From positions 1-64,000 of the forward strand of contig NZ_PZJX01000032.1 in the NCBI RefSeq assembly GCF_003034915.1: DNA of 64,000 nucleotides, read 5' to 3'. Under the pieces are notes generated by a model that saw nothing but the letters and a program-made list of their open reading frames with translations, was not told the origin of the DNA and did not search any database. Of this stretch, positions 8,832-16,306 are shown piece by piece. Source of the stretch: Mesorhizobium helmanticense. Lineage in GTDB: Bacteria; Pseudomonadota; Alphaproteobacteria; Rhizobiales; Rhizobiaceae. Each line of letters opens with the position of its first letter. Position 1 is the stretch's first letter. A program made the translations under genes and the position numbers.

Positions 8832-8857
8832 AACGGCTCACCGACACACTGGGTTCC
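8832..8857 (-). promoter_or_regulatory. EcfG-type (GSR) promoter, 17-base spacer
   Basis: Minus strand GGAAC (8857-8853), 17 bases, CGTT (8835-8832), ending 30 bases before the HWE kinase start at 8802. The spacer is one base longer than at the other sites here; 16 and 17 are both known for EcfG promoters. Confidence 0.65.
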
Positions 8858-8868
8858 CCTAAAACGGT

Positions 8869-8905
8869 CCGCCGGACGGTGCTCGGTTGGAACTCCGTCC
8901 GGCGG
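8869..8905. terminator. GC-rich hairpin after the DUF1328 gene
   Basis: Arms CCGCCGGACGG (8869-8879) and CCGTCCGGCGG (8895-8905), perfect over 11 bases with a 15-base loop. Outer AAACGGT/ACCGTTT sequences extend it. It lies just past the stop of the DUF1328 gene and before the next leftward promoter, so terminator function is likely. Confidence 0.55.
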
Positions 8906-8957
8906 TGGCTGGAAACCGTTTGAGGGGTGCGGTCTCCAGTGTTCGCTCAGGTGGGCT

Positions 8958-9122
8958 TCACGCCCGTTTGAACAGGCCGGCGATAAGCGAAATGATCAGG
9001 AAAGCGAGAAAGATGAAAAACAGTATCTGCGCTATACCGGCAGACGTGCCGGCGATGCCGCCGAAACCAAGCGCACCAGCGATGATCGCCACGACGAGAA
9101 ATACGAGCGCCCAGTAAAGCAT
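8958..9122 (-). CDS. DUF1328 small membrane protein (YtjA type)
   Basis: 54 residues: starts MLYWALVFLVVAIIAG, followed by a GFGGIAGTSAGIA turn and a second hydrophobic helix, ending FKRA. This is the whole DUF1328 pattern of two membrane helices joined by a Gly-rich turn. GGAG precedes the ATG at 9122. These proteins are widespread stress-induced inner-membrane proteins of unknown action. A perfect EcfG-type promoter lies 32-56 bases upstream, so it belongs to the general stress regulon here. Confidence 0.88.
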   Translation of the reverse strand: MLYWALVFLVVAIIAGALGFGGIAGTSAGIAQILFFIFLAFLIISLIAGLFKRA

Positions 9123-9153
9123 GGTTCATCTCCTTCGACTGATGTGAGAAAAA

Positions 9154-9178
9154 AACGTGGTTCGCTGCCGTTTGTTCC
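9154..9178 (-). promoter_or_regulatory. EcfG-type (GSR) promoter
   Basis: Minus strand GGAAC (9178-9174), 16 bases, CGTT (9157-9154), 32 bases before the DUF1328 start. Confidence 0.85.
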
Positions 9179-9299
9179 ACCAATTCCCGAAAAAGACGAT
9201 CCATTAAGGGCCTTTGCGACCTGAATTTTATCGCAAGGAGCGATGAAGCGAAGGCCTGCCGGTCCGGAAAATGGCGAGACGCAAGGGCCGTCCAGACCC

Positions 9300-9418
9300 T
9301 AAAGCGTGTCGAGTTGAAAGAAGTTCAGCCGACGCGCTTCAGGTCTTTTCATGCATGTCGTGTCCCAAACCGCTACGCAGCCTCGATCCAAGTCCGAAGG
9401 CATGCTTTCGCGACAAGC
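9300..9418. repeat. Degenerate rhizobial intergenic mosaic-type repeat
   Basis: Contains GACGCGCTTCAGGTC, CATGCATGTCGTGTCCCA and AACCGCTACGCAGC in this order. From memory this resembles the abundant RIME-like palindromic element of Rhizobium and Mesorhizobium intergenic regions. The outer part forms an imperfect stem (AAGCGTGTCG with CGACGCGCTT). It lies downstream of phyR and may end its transcript. Family assignment is from recall. Confidence 0.45.
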
Positions 9419-9419
9419 A

Positions 9420-10214
9420 TCAGGCCGCGGCTTTTGCGTGCCGGTCGAAGAACAGCGCCTGACTGATCAAGGCTTTGACCATATCCGGATTGAACGGCTT
9501 GGTGACAAGGAAAGTCGGTTCCGGCCGCTCGCCGGTGAGGAGGCGCTCGGGGAAGGCGGTGATGAAAATCACCGGCACCGACGTGGACGACAGGATCTCG
9601 TTCACCGCCTCGATGCCCGAACTGCCGTCGGCAAGCTGGATGTCGGCCAGCACCATCCTTGGCCGCATCTTGCCGAACATCGCCACGGCTTCGGCATGGG
9701 TGCGCGCCGTTCCGACGACGCGATGGCCGAGGCTTTCGACCATTTCCTCAATGTCCATGGCGATCAGGGGCTCATCCTCGATGATCAGCACATCGGTCGC
9801 GACCTGGCGGGAAATCTCGTTGCTCGCCTGGGAGAGAAGCTCGGAGAATTCCTGCTCGTCGGCGTCGAGAATCTCCGCCGCCTCATCCTCACTGAAGCCT
9901 TCGACGGCGACCAGCAGGAAGGCCTGGCGGGGGCGGGGGGCGATCGCATTGAGATTGGCCGCGGCGCGCTGCTCCCACGCCGACTGCGCATGCTCCTGGG
10001 GAACGCGTATGGCGACCGAGGTAAACAGCCTGGCAAAGACCTTGTAGAGCGCGATGCGTTCGGTCGATGCCTTGGGAAAGATGTCGACGTCGGCTATGAT
10101 GGCTTCAAGCATTGCGGCGACCAGCGCGTCGCCACTTTCCTGCGATCCGGAAACGGCCCGCGAGAAACGGCGGAGGAATGGCAGATGTGGAGCGATGGTT
10201 GCTGACAGACTCAT
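9420..10214 (-). CDS. phyR: General stress response anti-anti-sigma regulator PhyR
   Basis: 264 residues, the family's usual length. Residues 1-135 are an EcfG-like sigma domain that mimics sigma factor; residues 141-255 are a receiver. The receiver has acidic residues Glu146-Asp147, phosphoacceptor Asp191 (MVLADIQLADG) and Lys239 (VTKPF). It also has the FATGUY-type FITAFPERL signature found in PhyR and its partner receivers. When phosphorylated, PhyR binds NepR and frees EcfG. The gene is divergent from nepR-ecfG, with its own EcfG promoter 70 bases upstream, so the circuit is autoregulated. Confidence 0.96.
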   Translation of the reverse strand: MSLSATIAPHLPFLRRFSRAVSGSQESGDALVAAMLEAIIADVDIFPKASTERIALYKVFARLFTSVAIRVPQEHAQSAWEQRAAANLNAIAPRPRQAFLLVAVEGFSEDEAAEILDADEQEFSELLSQASNEISRQVATDVLIIEDEPLIAMDIEEMVESLGHRVVGTARTHAEAVAMFGKMRPRMVLADIQLADGSSGIEAVNEILSSTSVPVIFITAFPERLLTGERPEPTFLVTKPFNPDMVKALISQALFFDRHAKAAA

Positions 10215-10283
10215 GGTGGACGTCTCCCTCTGACGCGATTGCTTAGATTGCAGGTCAAGCCGTTTGCAAGCCCCGAAAACACA

Positions 10284-10308
10284 AACGCCGATTTTCCGAA
10301 AAAGTTCC
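10284..10308 (-). promoter_or_regulatory. EcfG-type (GSR) promoter of phyR
   Basis: Minus strand GGAAC (10308-10304), 16 bases, CGTT (10287-10284). It faces away from the nepR-ecfG promoter, whose -35 begins ten bases from it. Confidence 0.85.
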
Positions 10309-10317
10309 GACGGTTGC

Positions 10318-10342
10318 GGAACTAATATAAGCGGAAGGCGTT
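10318..10342 (+). promoter_or_regulatory. EcfG-type (GSR) promoter of nepR-ecfG
   Basis: GGAAC (10318-10322), 16 bases, CGTT (10339-10342). It gives an untranslated leader of about 80 bases before the nepR ATG. Confidence 0.85.
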
Positions 10343-10432
10343 AGAAACCGGGATGGGCAACCCAGACGAGGGTGCCGCTTGTGTTGAATATTGTGCGGCT
10401 CGGGTGCTGGGAATGAAGGGCGAACCAAGGAC

Positions 10433-10624
10433 ATGACGAAGAACACCACGGCCGGCGCCGACGGGCACCGGGCGGCTTCCGGCGACCTGCTCGGGCCGAA
10501 CTCGGAAATTGGCCGCAAACTCAAACAATATTACGACGAGCTGGTCTCCGACCATGTGCCGGATCGCTTTGCCCAGTTGCTCAGCCAATTGGAACAGGCC
10601 GAACCCGCACAGAAGAAGGACTGA
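10433..10624 (+). CDS. nepR: Anti-sigma factor NepR
   Basis: 63 residues from the ATG at 10433; a TTG at 10391 would add 14 residues. The conserved NepR core IGRKLKQYYDELVSDHVPDR (about 30-49) is clear, with a disordered Asn/Gly-rich N-terminus and a Gln/Glu-rich tail. NepR holds EcfG inactive and is captured by phosphorylated PhyR. The Shine-Dalgarno is poorly placed (AAGGA with one base before the ATG), so translation may be weak or the TTG start may be used. The stop is three bases before ecfG, consistent with coupled translation. Confidence 0.9.
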   Translation: MTKNTTAGADGHRAASGDLLGPNSEIGRKLKQYYDELVSDHVPDRFAQLLSQLEQAEPAQKKD

Positions 10625-10627
10625 GGC

Positions 10628-11179
10628 ATGGCCGCCGTCTCCCAAGGCTTCAAGACCGATCTGCTCGGCTCTATCCCGAGCTTGCGGGCCTTTGCCGTGT
10701 CGCTGACGCAAAATGCCGACAAGGCCGACGATCTGGTGCAGGAAACGCTGGTCAAGGCCTGGGACAAGCATGAGAGCTTCCAGCCCGGCACCAATCTCAA
10801 GGCATGGCTGTTCACCATCTTGCGCAATGAATTCTATTCGCAAATGCGCAAGCGCGGCCGCGAAGTACAGGACAGCGACGGCATCATGACGGCCCGGCTC
10901 GCCGTTCATCCGGCCCAGCATGGCCAACTCGACCTCAAGGATTTTCGCGGCGCGCTCGAGCAATTGCCCGAGGATCAGCGCGAAGCCATCATCCTGATCG
11001 GCGCTTCGGGCTTTTCCTATGAGGAAGCCGCCGAGATTTGCGGCTGCGCGGTCGGAACGATCAAGAGCCGCGTCAGCCGCGCCCGGGCACGACTGCAGGA
11101 GATCCTCAAGATTTCGGGTGAAGACGAGTTCGGCCCGGACGCGATCTCGGCGCAGGTGACAGGCTCGAACGCCGCCTGA
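10628..11179 (+). CDS. ecfG: ECF sigma factor EcfG (general stress response)
   Basis: 183 residues. Sigma region 2 (about 15-80) contains ADDLVQETLVKAW and LKAWLFTILRNEFYSQ. Region 4 (about 115-170) contains LPEDQREAIILIGASGFSYE and the helix-turn-helix text CAVGTIKSRVSRARARL. It is an EcfG-type sigma factor, recognised also by its place directly after nepR and opposite phyR. It directs polymerase to GGAAC-N16/17-CGTT promoters, ten of which are seen between 7293 and 16381, including its own. Confidence 0.95.
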   Translation: MAAVSQGFKTDLLGSIPSLRAFAVSLTQNADKADDLVQETLVKAWDKHESFQPGTNLKAWLFTILRNEFYSQMRKRGREVQDSDGIMTARLAVHPAQHGQLDLKDFRGALEQLPEDQREAIILIGASGFSYEEAAEICGCAVGTIKSRVSRARARLQEILKISGEDEFGPDAISAQVTGSNAA

Positions 11180-11211
11180 AGGATGGCTGCGATAGCGGAT
11201 GTAACCGCGTT

Positions 11212-11592
11212 TCAGACAACAGGTCCGCGGCCGCACGCCGCCGCTACCGCGCCGATGAGATCCTCCCCGGAATAGGGCTTCGTGACCAATCTGACATCGG
11301 GGAAGGACGCGTTGATTTCGTCCGCGTCCGAATAGCCGGAGGCAAAGACGAAGGGCACACCCGATTTGTGCAATCCCGAGGCGAAATCAAGCGTCGAGGC
11401 GCCGCCCAGCATGAGATCGACGATGGCCGCGTCGAACCGCGAGGCAACGTCTTTCCGGTCGATCTCGGCCAGATCGCGGGCGATGACCACGTCGCCGGCG
11501 CCATGGTCGCGGCAAAGCTGCTCGACATCCATGGCGATCAGAAATTCATCTTCCAGGACAAGGATCCGCAATCCGTCTAACAATGGGGCCAC
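11212..11592 (-). CDS. Single-domain response regulator
   Basis: 126 residues, a receiver only. Acidic pair Glu14-Asp15, phosphoacceptor Asp59 (AAIVDLMLGG) and Lys105 (VTKPY) are all present. FASGYSD replaces the usual T-loop text and recalls the FATGUY receivers linked to HWE kinases. With no output domain it could act as a phosphate sink or relay between HWE kinases and PhyR, as single-domain regulators do in other alphaproteobacterial stress circuits. It is convergent with ecfG (32-base gap). No EcfG promoter was seen for it. Confidence 0.85.
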   Translation of the reverse strand: MAPLLDGLRILVLEDEFLIAMDVEQLCRDHGAGDVVIARDLAEIDRKDVASRFDAAIVDLMLGGASTLDFASGLHKSGVPFVFASGYSDADEINASFPDVRLVTKPYSGEDLIGAVAAACGRGPVV

Positions 11593-11680
11593 GTGGCAAT
11601 ATCTCCTTCAAAGCGGCAGGAGTCATGAGCGCTATTTGGCATCCTGTCATTTAAAAAAGACATGCTGACAGCCGGTGGCG

Positions 11681-11705
11681 GGAACCACGATCCTCGCAAG
11701 GCGTT
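11681..11705 (+). promoter_or_regulatory. EcfG-type (GSR) promoter
   Basis: GGAAC (11681-11685), 16 bases, CGTT (11702-11705), 27 bases before the Crp/Fnr gene start at 11733. Confidence 0.8.
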
Positions 11706-11732
11706 TGCACTGGGTTTTCGAGAGGGGTCGAA

Positions 11733-12494
11733 ATGCCTGGCCAGAACGGTCGCTCTTTTTCCAGCCGACAGTATCCATGCGAGAAGTGCCCGCTTCGGCC
11801 ATTGCCGGCCTTTCGCGAGTTCGAAAAGCAGGAACTCGCTTTCGTCAGCACGTTCAAGAAAGGCGAGCTTGCCGTCGACAAGGGCGCCACGGTCCTGGTC
11901 GAGGGCAGTCATAGCGCCCATCTCTACACGGTGCTTTCCGGCTGGGCTTTCCGTTACAAATTGATGTCGGACGGCCGCCGCCAGATCCTGAATTATTCGA
12001 TGCCGGGCGACCTCATCGGCCTGCAGGGCAGTCTGATGGGCGAGATGCAGCATTCCATCGAGGCACTGTCGCCGATGCTGCTCTGCGTCTTCGAGCGTGA
12101 ACATCTGCCCGAGCTCTACCGCAACCATCCGGGCCTCGCCTACGACATCACCTGGATCGCGTCGCGGGAGGAGCGCATGCTGGACGAGAACTTGCTCAGC
12201 ATCGGCCGCCGCACCGCGCTCGAACGCGCCGCCTATCTCATCGCCTTCATCTCCAGTCGCGCCAGAGCGGTTGGATTGAATGGCAAGACGCCGGTGCGGA
12301 TCCCGATCACCCAGCAACACATAGCCGACACGCTCGGCCTGTCGCTGGTCCATACCAACAAGACGATCCGCAAGCTGATCGACCGCAAGCTGATCGTCTG
12401 GCGCGACGGTGGTTGCGAGGTGATCGACGGTGAAAGGCTGAGGGAGCTCGCCCGTTGGGAAGGGTTGGGTGAGGATCGCCGGCCGCTGATCTGA
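11733..12494 (+). CDS. Crp/Fnr-family transcriptional regulator, stress-regulated
   Basis: 253 residues. An N-terminal CEKCPLRPL motif gives two FNR-like cysteines, with a further Cys at about 117 (MLLCVFERE). A cyclic-nucleotide-like beta-barrel follows (about 35-150), then a C-terminal winged helix (ITQQHIADTLGLSLVHTNKT, about 190-209). Only two N-terminal cysteines are present where FNR has three, so an iron-sulfur cluster is uncertain. It resembles the FnrN/FixK-like regulators of rhizobia. The ATG follows AGGGG, and an EcfG promoter precedes it, so general stress should raise its level. Targets are unknown. Confidence 0.88.
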   Translation: MPGQNGRSFSSRQYPCEKCPLRPLPAFREFEKQELAFVSTFKKGELAVDKGATVLVEGSHSAHLYTVLSGWAFRYKLMSDGRRQILNYSMPGDLIGLQGSLMGEMQHSIEALSPMLLCVFEREHLPELYRNHPGLAYDITWIASREERMLDENLLSIGRRTALERAAYLIAFISSRARAVGLNGKTPVRIPITQQHIADTLGLSLVHTNKTIRKLIDRKLIVWRDGGCEVIDGERLRELARWEGLGEDRRPLI

Positions 12495-12570
12495 ACACCC
12501 GAGGCGGGATGCTCGTGCCGGGCTGGACTCGGGTGCAGAAACGGCCTTTCATGGGCCCTGTGCCGATTTC

Positions 12571-12595
12571 GGAACCTTGACGTTTATCAGGCGTT
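12571..12595 (+). promoter_or_regulatory. EcfG-type (GSR) promoter
   Basis: GGAAC (12571-12575), 16 bases, CGTT (12592-12595), 30 bases before the DUF883 gene. The downstream holin-like gene is probably co-transcribed. Confidence 0.85.
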
Positions 12596-12625
12596 TGAAA
12601 TCAAGCAAACGCAAGGAGTTAAGCA

Positions 12626-12952
12626 ATGGCGACTGCCGCAGGAAAGACCGCGAACGAAAGCCGGGCGAATTCGGATCTGGAAGCCGACATCAGGCAATTG
12701 AAAGCCGATATCGAAAAACTGACTAAGCAATTGGCCAGGACCGGCGAGCATGGCTACGGGACGGCCCGGCGTGCCGCTGTCGAAGGCGTAGAGCAATTGC
12801 GCGCCCAAGGGGAAGCTGCCTTTAGTAGCCTCAGCAGCAACGCCAAGGACATCGAGGCGCAGATGGTGGCCAGCGTGCGCGAAAAGCCGGTGACGTCGCT
12901 GGCGATCGCGGCTGGGGTCGGCTTCCTCTTCGCGCTCCTCGCTCGGCGCTAG
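12626..12952 (+). CDS. DUF883/YqjD-like membrane-anchored stress protein
   Basis: 108 residues. The N-terminal 80 residues are charged and helical (LEADIRQLKADIEKLTKQL), probably coiled coil. The C-terminus is one membrane helix (SLAIAAGVGFLFALLARR) ending in arginines. This is the ElaB/YqjD/DUF883 layout; those proteins are tail-anchored, stress-phase inner-membrane proteins, and some bind ribosomes. AAGGAG precedes the ATG. A perfect EcfG promoter lies 31-55 bases upstream. It probably forms an operon with the next gene, eight bases away. Confidence 0.85.
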   Translation: MATAAGKTANESRANSDLEADIRQLKADIEKLTKQLARTGEHGYGTARRAAVEGVEQLRAQGEAAFSSLSSNAKDIEAQMVASVREKPVTSLAIAAGVGFLFALLARR

Positions 12953-12960
12953 TTTCGACC

Positions 12961-13425
12961 GTGGGAATGCTGGCAACCCTGATCTCGGGTCTGGCTTCAG
13001 GGGAAACCGTCGCAGCCATGCGCCGCGCGCGCACGGCTGCCGTCGCTTATGGGTTGGCGGCACTTACCGCCTTTTGCGGCCTCGGCTTCCTCGTCGGGGC
13101 AGCCTATATCTGGGCTGCGAGCCGCTATGGCTCGATGGCTGCTGCTCTGGGCTTCGGGATCGGTTTCCTGCTGATCGCGGGACTCATCCTGCTTGTCTAC
13201 AGGATATCGGCCGGCACGCGCGCCCGGCGTCAGGCGCAAAGGCGCAACGCCGACATCAAGGCGATCGGCATCGCAGCCGCGCTCGCCGCGCTGCCGACAT
13301 TGCTCAAGGGGAAAGTCGGCATGGGAGCCGTCCTCGGGCCGGCGATTGCGCTCGTCGCCTACGCCATCTACCGCGAGAACACAAAGCCAGGTCCCGACGA
13401 TCCGGATGCTGGCAGCACACAATAA
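12961..13425 (+). CDS. Hypothetical holin-superfamily-like membrane protein
   Basis: 154 residues from the GTG at 12961; an ATG two codons later is equally possible. Hydrophobic segments at about 28-50 and 58-82 form a helical hairpin, with a third weak one near 125-140; an Arg-rich stretch (ARRQAQRRN) lies between. Pairing of a DUF883-type protein with a phage_holin_3_6/DUF1469-like protein is common, as in E. coli yqjD-yqjE, and that is the best reading. It is probably stress-induced through the promoter at 12571. It should not be taken as evidence of a prophage. Confidence 0.7.
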   Translation: MGMLATLISGLASGETVAAMRRARTAAVAYGLAALTAFCGLGFLVGAAYIWAASRYGSMAAALGFGIGFLLIAGLILLVYRISAGTRARRQAQRRNADIKAIGIAAALAALPTLLKGKVGMGAVLGPAIALVAYAIYRENTKPGPDDPDAGSTQ

Positions 13426-13426
13426 G

Positions 13427-14938
13427 TCACTTCGACAGATCCTCCAGCGGCATCGATATTTCAGCGAATACGCCTTCAGGCCGGTATTCGTGGGTCACTT
13501 CGCTGGAGATGACCTTGGCCAGGCTGCGACGGATCAGGATCGATCCGAAGCCTTGGCGTTCAGGCGGGGCCACCTTGGGGCCGCCGCTCTCGCGCCAGGT
13601 TAGCACAAGGCGCCGCGCGCCTCTCTTGCCCAGGGTCTTCCAATCGAGATCAACCTTGCCCGAAGGCGCCGACAGCGATCCGTATTGCAGCGCATTGCTG
13701 GCCAGTTCGTGCAAGATCAGGCCAAGCCCGACCGCCTGGTCGGGCGAAAGCAGGAGGTCGGCGCCCGAGATCGTCATGCGCGGCTCCTGGACGCTGTCGA
13801 ACGGCTTCACTTCGATCTGCACGAGCTCGCGAATGCCGATGCCGCGCCATTCGCGGTCGGACAGGAGGTTGTGGGCGACGCCGAGTGCCTGCAGCCTGGC
13901 GCCGAAGGCCTGGAGGAATTCGCTCGGCTGGCGGGCATGACGAACGGTCTGCGTTGCCAGCGCCTGCACCGTCGCCAGCGTGTTCTTGACGCGATGGTTC
14001 AGCTCGCGCAGCAGCAGCCGCTGCCGCTCTTCGCCCAGCTTGCGTTCGGTGATGTCGTAATTGACGCCGAAGATCAGCGTCGGCTTGCCGTCGCCATCGC
14101 GCTCGATGACACGGCCACGCGTGGCGATCCATCGTGGCGGATCGAAGCCTTTGACGCGGTATTCGCCAAAATAGTCGTCGCTGCCGGTCAGCGCATCGCG
14201 AAAGCGCGTCTCCGTCTGGTAGACGTCGCGCGGGTCGATGGCGGTCAGGATGTCGCGCGCCTTGAGCCGGTTCGAGCGCGGCAGATTAAACAGCTCGGAC
14301 AGGAGGACATCGCATTCGATCATGTCGGTGCGGATGTCCCACGCCCAGCTGGCGAGCGAGGCAGCGTCAAGGGCAATGGCGCGGCGCTTCTCCTCACGCG
14401 CAAGCGCGGCCTCGGCTATGGCGGCGTTGCGGGTAGCGTCCTTCAGCGTGAACAGGCTGGCGGCAAGGCCGGCCAGCGCTTTCAGTTGTTCGAGCTTGGC
14501 AGCGGACGGAAATGCATGCGGCTTGCGGTCGAGCACGCAGAGCGTGCCGATCCGGGCGCCGGCCACCACCATCGGTGCGCCGGCGTAGAAGCGGATATGG
14601 TGCGCGCCGGTGACCAGCGGATTGGCTGAGAAGCGGGGATCGACGGCGGCATCGGCCACCACCAATGGTTCGTCGCCCGCAGCGATGGCGTGGGCGCAGA
14701 AGGAAATGTCGGCCGCTGTCTCGGCCTCATCCAGTCCGACACAGGATTTGAACCATTGCCGCTCGGCATCGAGCAGCGTGACCAGCGCGATAGGTGCTTG
14801 CATCATCGCGGCGGCAAGTCTGCTGATCCGGTCGAAGTCAGGATCCGCGGCTGTGTCGAGCGCGTCGAGACCATGCAGCACGGCAAGCCGGTCGGCGTCG
14901 TCGACGGCGCGACGGACGCTGGCCGGCAGTACCGGCAT
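13427..14938 (-). CDS. GAF-PAS-HWE sensor histidine kinase
   Basis: 503 residues from the ATG at 14938; an upstream reading to 15001 adds Arg-rich, unlikely sequence. A GAF domain (about 28-165, with ISFCAHAI and RIGTLCVLD) is followed by a PAS domain (about 185-300, ending GVNYDITERK). The HWE kinase core has H-box RELNHRVKNTLATVQAL with His315, N-box HELASNALQYG and WRE. It is soluble, so it should sense a cytoplasmic cue, possibly light or redox through GAF/PAS; no cofactor residue can be assigned. It is one of three HWE kinases near phyR. No EcfG promoter was found upstream. Confidence 0.87.
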   Translation of the reverse strand: MPVLPASVRRAVDDADRLAVLHGLDALDTAADPDFDRISRLAAAMMQAPIALVTLLDAERQWFKSCVGLDEAETAADISFCAHAIAAGDEPLVVADAAVDPRFSANPLVTGAHHIRFYAGAPMVVAGARIGTLCVLDRKPHAFPSAAKLEQLKALAGLAASLFTLKDATRNAAIAEAALAREEKRRAIALDAASLASWAWDIRTDMIECDVLLSELFNLPRSNRLKARDILTAIDPRDVYQTETRFRDALTGSDDYFGEYRVKGFDPPRWIATRGRVIERDGDGKPTLIFGVNYDITERKLGEERQRLLLRELNHRVKNTLATVQALATQTVRHARQPSEFLQAFGARLQALGVAHNLLSDREWRGIGIRELVQIEVKPFDSVQEPRMTISGADLLLSPDQAVGLGLILHELASNALQYGSLSAPSGKVDLDWKTLGKRGARRLVLTWRESGGPKVAPPERQGFGSILIRRSLAKVISSEVTHEYRPEGVFAEISMPLEDLSK

Positions 14939-15013
14939 TTTCTGGACTCGTTTATCCACCACGCACCCAAATTCGCCGGCTTGCCGTCTTCGCCGCCACA
15001 CGCTGTTGTCTCA

Positions 15014-15038
15014 GGAACTTTCGTAACAGGGAATCGTT
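15014..15038 (+). promoter_or_regulatory. EcfG-type (GSR) promoter
   Basis: GGAAC (15014-15018), 16 bases, CGTT (15035-15038), 51 bases before the ATG of the 58-residue membrane protein gene at 15090. Confidence 0.85.
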
Positions 15039-15089
15039 ACCCGACAATGCCTTGCCAGACGCCGATGCCAACCAACGGAGAGGCCAAAC

Positions 15090-15266
15090 ATGGCCAAGAT
15101 CATTCCTGAAGACAAAGCCCGCCAGGGGCGCTGGGGTCGTCATGGCTTGCGTATCTTGATCGCCGCGCTGCTTCTGGCTTTCATCGCTTGGGGTATCGCT
15201 GAAATTTACGGCGAGATGATCGACACGACGCCGACGGCTGAACAGGGGGAGCTTCCCAAGGGCTGA
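15090..15266 (+). CDS. Hypothetical 58-residue single-pass membrane protein, stress-regulated
   Basis: 58 residues, easy to miss in annotation. GGAG lies nine bases before the ATG. A basic N-terminus (MAKIIPEDKARQGRWGRHG) leads into a membrane helix (LRILIAALLLAFIAWGIAEI), then a short acidic tail ending GELPKG. A positive-inside reading puts the tail in the periplasm. I recognise no family. Support comes from the perfect EcfG promoter, the ribosome site, the empty space between two leftward genes and the protein-like composition. It is convergent with the lipid kinase gene. Confidence 0.72.
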   Translation: MAKIIPEDKARQGRWGRHGLRILIAALLLAFIAWGIAEIYGEMIDTTPTAEQGELPKG

Positions 15267-15295
15267 AGCCTGCCGATTGACCATGCCGGCTTGCA

Positions 15296-16216
15296 TCACG
15301 CGGCCTTCGCCTGGGCAGAGCGCGCCGGAACCAGAACATTCAGCGCGCCGGGATGGATTTCGATCGTCGTTTCGCGCTCAAGTCCGACCAATTCGCCATC
15401 CATGACGGCACGGTATTTCCTGGCCGCCGAATGGATTTTCAGAACGACCCGGTCGGCCTGGTGGATTTCGACATGCTGACTGGCGCGCCATCTGCCGCGC
15501 GCGATGTCGAAGAGGAATCTGACCAACTCGCTGCGCTGCTGCGCCACAGTGACGTAGATGCCGAGCACGCCGCCGGCCGGATTGTCGGCATAGGGCAGGT
15601 GGCCTTCGCCAAACAGATTGTTGGTGACGCCGATGCCGGTGGTGCGTGTCACAATCTCGGCCTCGCCGACGGCCAGCGTCACTTTCATTGGCGACGGATT
15701 CTTGATCGTTGCCCAGGCGGCCCGCGCGGAGGCCTGCATCTTTCCCAGCCGAGATCCGAATTCCATGTTCTGGCGTAGCTGCACCATTCTGGCGTGCAGG
15801 CCGATCGAGAACTGATGCACGAAGGGCCGGCCGTTGGCGGTTGCCACATCGACCGCAATCACTTCGCCGTCAGCGAAGGATTTCACGGCTGCGTCAAGCG
15901 TCTGCGGGATGCCGAGCCCGCGCGCGAAAAGGTTCATGGTCCCAGCGGGCAATATGGCGAGTGCCTTCTTCCCGCCCATCAGCCGCGCCGCGGCAGCCGA
16001 AATGGTGCCGTCGCCACCACCGGCCAGCACAATGTCGACGCTGCGTTTGGCAGCGATGCTGTCCAAGGTCTTGACGATGTCCTTGCCAGCAACGATGTCG
16101 ATATCGAGGGAATGCCCCGCAGCCTCCAGCGTCTGGCGCATCCTGTCCGAAAAGGCGGCAAGATCGGTCGTGCGCAGGGTGCCGCCATCCCGGTTCAGCA
16201 CCGCTGCAAATCGCAT
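15296..16216 (-). CDS. Diacylglycerol/lipid kinase family protein, stress-regulated
   Basis: 306 residues. DAGK catalytic domain at the N-terminus: the nucleotide-binding GGGDGT at residues 66-71, then LPAGTMNLFARGLG. The C-terminal beta-sandwich typical of YegS/DgkB-like kinases follows. It would phosphorylate a lipid (diacylglycerol, sphingoid or phosphatidylglycerol-type); the substrate cannot be told from sequence. An EcfG-type promoter at 16307-16331 faces it, with an 85-90 base leader. A divergent EcfG promoter drives the PRC-barrel gene, so both envelope-linked genes should rise together under stress. Confidence 0.87.
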   Translation of the reverse strand: MRFAAVLNRDGGTLRTTDLAAFSDRMRQTLEAAGHSLDIDIVAGKDIVKTLDSIAAKRSVDIVLAGGGDGTISAAAARLMGGKKALAILPAGTMNLFARGLGIPQTLDAAVKSFADGEVIAVDVATANGRPFVHQFSIGLHARMVQLRQNMEFGSRLGKMQASARAAWATIKNPSPMKVTLAVGEAEIVTRTTGIGVTNNLFGEGHLPYADNPAGGVLGIYVTVAQQRSELVRFLFDIARGRWRASQHVEIHQADRVVLKIHSAARKYRAVMDGELVGLERETTIEIHPGALNVLVPARSAQAKAA

Positions 16217-16306
16217 GCCCCGCTCCGTTTCTGCTGGCTGCCATTCGAGCCATTGGGGCCGGGACAGTCACACTCAAGGGCCGGGATCCATCCAGCCGCA
16301 GGCTGA

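Noticed and set aside
12961..13425. Holin-like gene as sign of a prophage
   Set aside because: No other phage gene is near, and pairing with a DUF883 gene under an EcfG promoter is a known chromosomal arrangement.
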